Assembly: GCF_027941775.1 (NCBI RefSeq)
Contig: NZ_CP115917.1
Span: 540,001-604,000, forward strand
Direction of reading: 5' to 3'
DNA length: 64,000 bases
Origin: Tenacibaculum pacificus
GTDB taxonomy: Bacteria; Bacteroidota; Bacteroidia; Flavobacteriales; Flavobacteriaceae
Below are positions 59,814-64,000 of this stretch, in pieces (the stretch's first letter is position 1; each line of letters opens with the position of its first letter). The translations under genes and the position numbers were made by a program. The notes beneath the pieces are model-generated. The model saw nothing but the letters and a program-made list of their open reading frames with translations. It was not told the origin of the DNA and searched no databases.

Positions 59814-61878
59814 TTATTCTTCTATACTATCAATTAAAATAGTTAACATTTCAATAGCGGCTTGTGCAATTTTAGTACCTGTACCAAAAATACCAACAGC
59901 CCCTGCGTCGAATAAGAATTGATAATCCTGTGCGGGAATTACGCCCCCAACAATAACCATAATATCTTCACGACCGTATTTTTTTAGTTCTTCAATTACT
60001 TGAGGCACTAATGTTTTATGTCCTGCAGCTAATGATGAAATTCCTAAAATATGAACATCATTTTCAATAGCTTGCTTTGTTGCTTCTTGTGGAGTTTGAA
60101 ATAAAGGACCAATATCGACATCAAAACCTAAGTCAGCATAGCCTGTTGCAACTACTTTTGCACCTCTGTCATGACCATCTTGTCCTAATTTGGTAATCAT
60201 TATTCGAGGTCTTCTTCCTTCTAATTTTGCGAATTTATCGGCAAATTCAGATGCTTTTTTAAATAATTTGTCGTCTTTTATTTCTTTACTATACACACCT
60301 GAAATAGTTTTATGTACTGCTTTATGTCGTCCGAAAATACTTTCTAAGGCATCAGAAATTTCACCTAAAGTAGCTCTGTTTCTGGCTGCTTTTATTGCTA
60401 AATTTAATAAATTACCTTTTTTTGATTTTGCACATTCAGTTAAATCTGCTAAAGATTTTTTTACTTTAATTTGATTTCTTTTCGATTTTAAATCATTTAA
60501 TCTCTCTATTTGAGATAATCTTACAGATTCATTATCAATCTCTAAAATTGACAAATGATCTTCTTTTTCTAACGGATATTTATTAACACCAATAATTACA
60601 TCTTGAGCACTGTCTATTTTTGCTTGTTTTTTAGCGGCAGCTTCTTCAATACGCATTTTAGGAATTCCTTTTTCAATGGCTTTTGTCACGCCACCTAACT
60701 CTTCAATTTCTTGAATTAATTCCCAAGCTTTATTACTAATATCTTCGGTTAGTTGTTCTAGGTGATAGCTTCCAGCCCAAGGGTCAACTGTTTTTGTAAT
60801 GTATGTTTCTTCTTGTAAAAATATTTGAGTATTTCGTGCAATACGTGCTGAAAAATCGGTAGGCAAAGAAATCGCTTCATCTAAAGCATTTGTGTGTAAA
60901 CTTTGTGTTCCTCCAAATACAGCAGCCATCGCTTCTGTTGTTGTACGGGTTATATTATTAAACGGATCTTGTGCTGTTAAAGACCATCCGCTTGTTTGAC
61001 AATGTGTTCTTAATACTAATGATTTTGGGTTTTTAGGATTAAATTGTTGTACAATTTTAGCCCATAACATTCTTGCAGCACGCATTTTTGCTATTTCTGT
61101 AAAATGATTCATTCCTATTCCCCAGAAAAAAGATAATCTTGGTGCAAAAGTATCAATATCCATACCTGTTTCTAAACCTTTTCGGATGTAATCTAATCCA
61201 TCGGCTAAAGTATATGCTAATTCAATTTCAGCACTTGCACCTGCTTCTTGCATATGATAACCAGAAATAGAAATAGAATTATATTTTGGCATATTTTCAG
61301 ATGTATATTTGAAAATATCTGCAATAATTTTCAATGGATGGGCTAGGAGGATAAATGTATGTATTACGCACCATAAACTCCTTTAAAATATCATTTTGAA
61401 TAGTTCCTGATAATAATTCAGGAGCAACACCTTGCTCTTCTGCAGCTACAATATAAAATGCTAGAATAGGTAAAACAGCACCATTCATAGTCATTGAAAC
61501 AGACATTTTATCTAAAGGAATTTGATCGAATAGAATTTTCATGCCTTCTACCGAATCAATAGCTACACCTGCTTTACCAACATCAGCCTGTACACGTTCA
61601 TGATCTGAATCATAGCCACGATGTGTAGCTAAATCAAAAGCAACAGAAAGTCCTTTTTGACCTGCTGCTAAATTTTTCCTGTAAAAGTCATTGCTTTCTT
61701 TTGCTGTAGAAAATCCTGCGTATTGACGAATAGTCCAAGGTCTTCGAACATACATTGTTGCGTAAGGACCTCGTAAATAAGGTGCAATACCTGCTATAAA
61801 ACCTTCATGTTGCTTATTTTCAACAGTTGATTTTTTGTTTACATTTAATTGTATGTTTGATAGGTCTTTTCTACTCAT
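59814..61878 (-). pseudogene. mutB: Methylmalonyl-CoA mutase large subunit, frame broken
   Basis: This is the catalytic B12-dependent subunit that interconverts methylmalonyl-CoA and succinyl-CoA. The first frame (ATG 61878) has [20 protein letters not shown] and [18 protein letters not shown], and ends [15 protein letters not shown]. The second begins [20 protein letters not shown] and ends with the cobalamin domain [19 protein letters not shown]. Removing one A (plus strand, about 61333) gives [16 protein letters not shown], exactly the conserved sequence, and 687 residues. All key residues are intact, so the break is very recent or an error. Confidence 0.92.
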
Positions 61879-61879
61879 T
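61867..61879 (-). repeat. 13-bp direct repeat at mutB start (copy 1 of 2)
   Basis: On the minus strand AATGAGTAGAAAA spans the stop of the inserted gene and the ATG of mutB. The same 13 bases occur at 62501-62513. Together they flank the extra gene. Confidence 0.8.
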
Positions 61880-62512
61880 GTGATCAACTCTATTTAAAAT
61901 AGCATAGTAAAATTCAAAAGCTATAAAAGTTTTTAAAGTATTATTTTTAAAACGTTCTTCTTTAAAATTTAAAAAAGCATAAACTGTTGTGTAAGGGGAG
62001 GTATCAGTTACTTCTCTAAGAGTCGTAACTATATTTTTTAAATTTTTGTTTTCACTACTATTTATAAGTTGTTTAGAATATTCATCAAAATAGTTAACAC
62101 AAATAATGTCATCTGTTAGCTTTAATCTTTTATGATATTTTTTTGTTGCCTCATTAAGATTATTATAATCTATAATTATTCGATTTTCAGCGAGAGATCG
62201 TTTTCTTTTCTCTTTAATTGTAATCCAAATATAATTGGTTAATTCTTTTTTTGAAAGACTTAATAATTCTAATTCTTCTATCGAAGTTATTGCTGTTAAA
62301 TTTTCTTTTTGATAAGATAGATCTTTTATATATTTTGAATAAGCAATATGTGACTTTTCTTTATCAATATTGTAATATTTACATATCTGATCTTCAAACG
62401 AAGAAACCATAGCTGTAATTAACCCATTATTTCTATTTGTAAACGGATTTTGTGCTATTAATACTTGAGTTATAAAAACCAAAAAAAATATGATTAAGTT
62501 TTTTCTACTCAT
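61871..62512 (-). CDS. Secreted protein of unknown function inserted between mutA and mutB
   Basis: A 213-residue protein with a clear signal peptide ([21 protein letters not shown]). The rest is charged and helical with no motif I recognise. It overlaps both mutase subunit genes by 8 bases, each time through ATGAGTAG. Methylmalonyl-CoA mutase is cytoplasmic and its two genes are normally adjacent, so a secreted protein here is odd. The matching 13-bp repeats at both edges suggest later insertion. No function is claimed. Confidence 0.75.
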   Translation of the reverse strand: MSRKNLIIFFLVFITQVLIAQNPFTNRNNGLITAMVSSFEDQICKYYNIDKEKSHIAYSKYIKDLSYQKENLTAITSIEELELLSLSKKELTNYIWITIKEKRKRSLAENRIIIDYNNLNEATKKYHKRLKLTDDIICVNYFDEYSKQLINSSENKNLKNIVTTLREVTDTSPYTTVYAFLNFKEERFKNNTLKTFIAFEFYYAILNRVDHNE

Positions 62513-62513
62513 T
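62501..62513 (-). repeat. 13-bp direct repeat at the mutA end (copy 2 of 2)
   Basis: On the minus strand AATGAGTAGAAAA contains the mutA stop TAG and the ATG of the inserted gene. It is identical to 61867-61879. Confidence 0.8.
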
Positions 62514-63854
62514 TTCTAACCTTTTTAGCTCTAACTTTTCAGTTAGTCTTTTTTGAATAATAGGAAGAATAAGTGTTTTATCATTTCTGATTTTTATAAA
62601 AGGATAAAGAGATAATTTATTACTCATTAAATCTTTATTGTTTTGTATTTTATTAGAACCCACTAAAACTAATTCGCCAGCATCAAATTTTGCTTGTTCT
62701 TTATCCGAAGAATCTTTAATTTTTCGTTGAATATTACCTTCTTTCAATTGTTTTAAAAAACCGCCACCTTTTTCGATTGTTTTAAATACGATTAAGGCAT
62801 TTTGTGCTAGTTGTTTGGTAATTGATTCAATATAATAAGTACCATCAGCAAAGTTTTGAGCATCAGATAATTCACATTCCTGTTGTAAAATTAAAAGTTG
62901 ATTTCTTGAAATTCGTTCTCCAAATTCATTAGAATGATGAAAAATATCATCATAAGAAATATTACTGATAGTATCAGCACCTCCTAAAATTGCGCTCATA
63001 CATTCTGATGTTGTACGAAGTATATTTACATTATAATCGTATAATGTTTTATTTCTTGATGTTGGTTTTACAAATAAATGTGCCTTATTATTAGTAATAT
63101 CGTACTCTTTTAAAAGTGCAGCCCATAAAATTCGGAAAGCTCTAAGTTTTGCTATTTCAAAAAAATAATTACTTCCTACTGAAAAGTTAAAATGAATTTG
63201 ATGTGCTATTTTATTTCCGAAATAATTTAAATATTCATTAGCATGTGCAAGGGTGTAAGCTAATTGTTGCGTGCTATTTGCACCCGCATTTTGATATATA
63301 GAAGTGTTAATACAAATAGCATTATCAGCACTTTCTATTATTTTTTTAAGTTCTTTAATTCCGTTACTAGAATTGCTAAACCAATTTCCTGTACTTGCTA
63401 AATTACCAATAAGATCAATATTAAAATAACAATTTTTTGAGTTTACAAATTTTGAAATTTCAATAATAAAATCAGGAGTTAAAAATTTAAAATTAAAGTA
63501 AAGTAAGGTGTTTTTTATATCGATATTTTTTAAAAGTGCTTTGTAATCAAAAGGAGTTTTCGCTTTAAACTCGATTGCTTTAGCACCTCTTTTTAAAGAG
63601 TCAATAGCAAAATAATTTGCTTTTTCTGCTTCTTCAATATAAATAGATTGACAAATAGTAAATCCTTTTTCAGGGGCATTTGTACTTATATTTGTTTGGT
63701 CTTCTTTAGTATAAAAGGGTTTAACGGTAATTCCTTCATCGGTTTTCCAGAGTAGCGTGTCATTATAGTCATCGCCTTTAAGGTCAACTTGAATTTTCTG
63801 CTTCCATTGAGCAGCGCTAATTTCTTGAAAATCGTTAAATAAATAATCACTCAT
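62505..63854 (-). CDS. mutA: Methylmalonyl-CoA mutase small subunit
   Basis: A 449-residue non-catalytic partner of MutB. It follows the mutase barrel pattern, such as FQEISAAQWKQKIQVDLKG, NAGANSTQQLAYTLAHANEY, FEIAKLRAFRILWAALLKEY, ILRTTSECMSAILGGADTIS and ADGTYYIESITKQLAQNAL. It lacks the C-terminal cobalamin-binding domain, as expected for the small subunit. Its ATG overlaps the upstream DivIC-like stop (TAATG), so it is in one operon with that gene and with mutB. Confidence 0.93.
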   Translation of the reverse strand: MSDYLFNDFQEISAAQWKQKIQVDLKGDDYNDTLLWKTDEGITVKPFYTKEDQTNISTNAPEKGFTICQSIYIEEAEKANYFAIDSLKRGAKAIEFKAKTPFDYKALLKNIDIKNTLLYFNFKFLTPDFIIEISKFVNSKNCYFNIDLIGNLASTGNWFSNSSNGIKELKKIIESADNAICINTSIYQNAGANSTQQLAYTLAHANEYLNYFGNKIAHQIHFNFSVGSNYFFEIAKLRAFRILWAALLKEYDITNNKAHLFVKPTSRNKTLYDYNVNILRTTSECMSAILGGADTISNISYDDIFHHSNEFGERISRNQLLILQQECELSDAQNFADGTYYIESITKQLAQNALIVFKTIEKGGGFLKQLKEGNIQRKIKDSSDKEQAKFDAGELVLVGSNKIQNNKDLMSNKLSLYPFIKIRNDKTLILPIIQKRLTEKLELKRLENE

Positions 63855-64000
63855 TATTTGGGTATCGTATCAAATTCTATAATATAAATATCTTCATTTT
63901 CCTTTTTCATCAAGTATCTTTCACGAGCGTAACGTTGTAGTTGAATAGGTGTTTGAAGTTTTTCAATAGTTTTTTTATCTTTTTTGATTTTTTCTTCATG
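63854..64000 (-). CDS. DivIC/FtsB-type septum formation protein, C-terminal part
   Basis: This is the last 48 residues of a gene that continues beyond the window. A charged coiled-coil stretch (HEEKIKKDKKTIEKLQ) is followed by LQRYARERYLMKKENED and ends YIIEFDTIPK. The pattern YARERYLMKKENEDIYII is characteristic of small FtsB/DivIC division proteins. Its stop overlaps the mutA start. Confidence 0.85.
   Translation of the reverse strand, partial: HEEKIKKDKKTIEKLQTPIQLQRYARERYLMKKENEDIYIIEFDTIPK

Overview
The window is AT-rich chromosomal DNA from a member of the Flavobacteriaceae (Bacteroidota), probably a marine genus close to Tenacibaculum or Polaribacter. This rests on TAnnTTTG-type promoter boxes, the gliding and type IX secretion genes gldJ and porV, a CcsBA fusion, a split methylmalonyl-CoA mutase and flavobacterial gene orders such as cdd-porV/gldJ-murF. 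The genus is inference.

Layout. 1-1.1 kb: the 3' end of a 23S rRNA, a 5S rRNA and a terminator. 1.4 kb: a REP-like element. 1.6-5.7 kb: pta-ackA-truA. 5.7-9.1 kb (minus): a lipid-linked sugar transfer operon (GT2, YbhN-like membrane protein, GT39-like). 9.2-17.8 kb: acyl-CoA dehydrogenase, anmK, a Glu/Leu/Phe/Val dehydrogenase with nhaB, exbB-exbD-tonB, and folC. 17.8-18.1 kb: three identical tRNA-Val(UAC) genes. 18.2-40.5 kb: a Wzx/Wzy-type surface polysaccharide locus with nucleotide-sugar enzymes, Wza/Wzz export, flippase, polymerase, glycosyltransferases, and a PglC/GNAT/ATP-grasp/DegT module. 40.6-43.2 kb: rmlA-rmlC-rmlB, with a second inverted copy of the REP-like element forming the end of rmlB. 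43.3-49.6 kb (minus): a LysM lipoprotein, guaA, a ketoacyl synthase III, cdd and porV. 50-53 kb: gldJ-murF. 53.1-64 kb (minus): a CapD/WbpM-type dehydratase, a small membrane protein, ccsBA, psd, mutB and mutA with an extra gene between them, and the end of a DivIC/FtsB-type gene.

How it works together. The polysaccharide locus encodes precursors (UDP-GlcA/GalA, UDP-GlcNAcA/GalNAcA, dTDP-4-keto-rhamnose, and probably a diNAc-bacillosamine-like first sugar using the distant CapD), assembly by glycosyltransferases, flipping by Wzx, polymerisation by an EpsG-type Wzy, and export by Wza/Wzz.

The most notable feature is decay and disruption. The locus holds at least four gene relics: two dehydrogenase pieces, one epimerase piece and one SGNH/acyltransferase piece. 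Seven otherwise conserved genes have a single small frame break. Two of those are in A-runs in capsule genes, which could be phase variation. Four or five others sit at a CATG-like site, some in core genes, so assembly error must be excluded. I found no CRISPR array, prophage, insertion sequence or recognised defence system.
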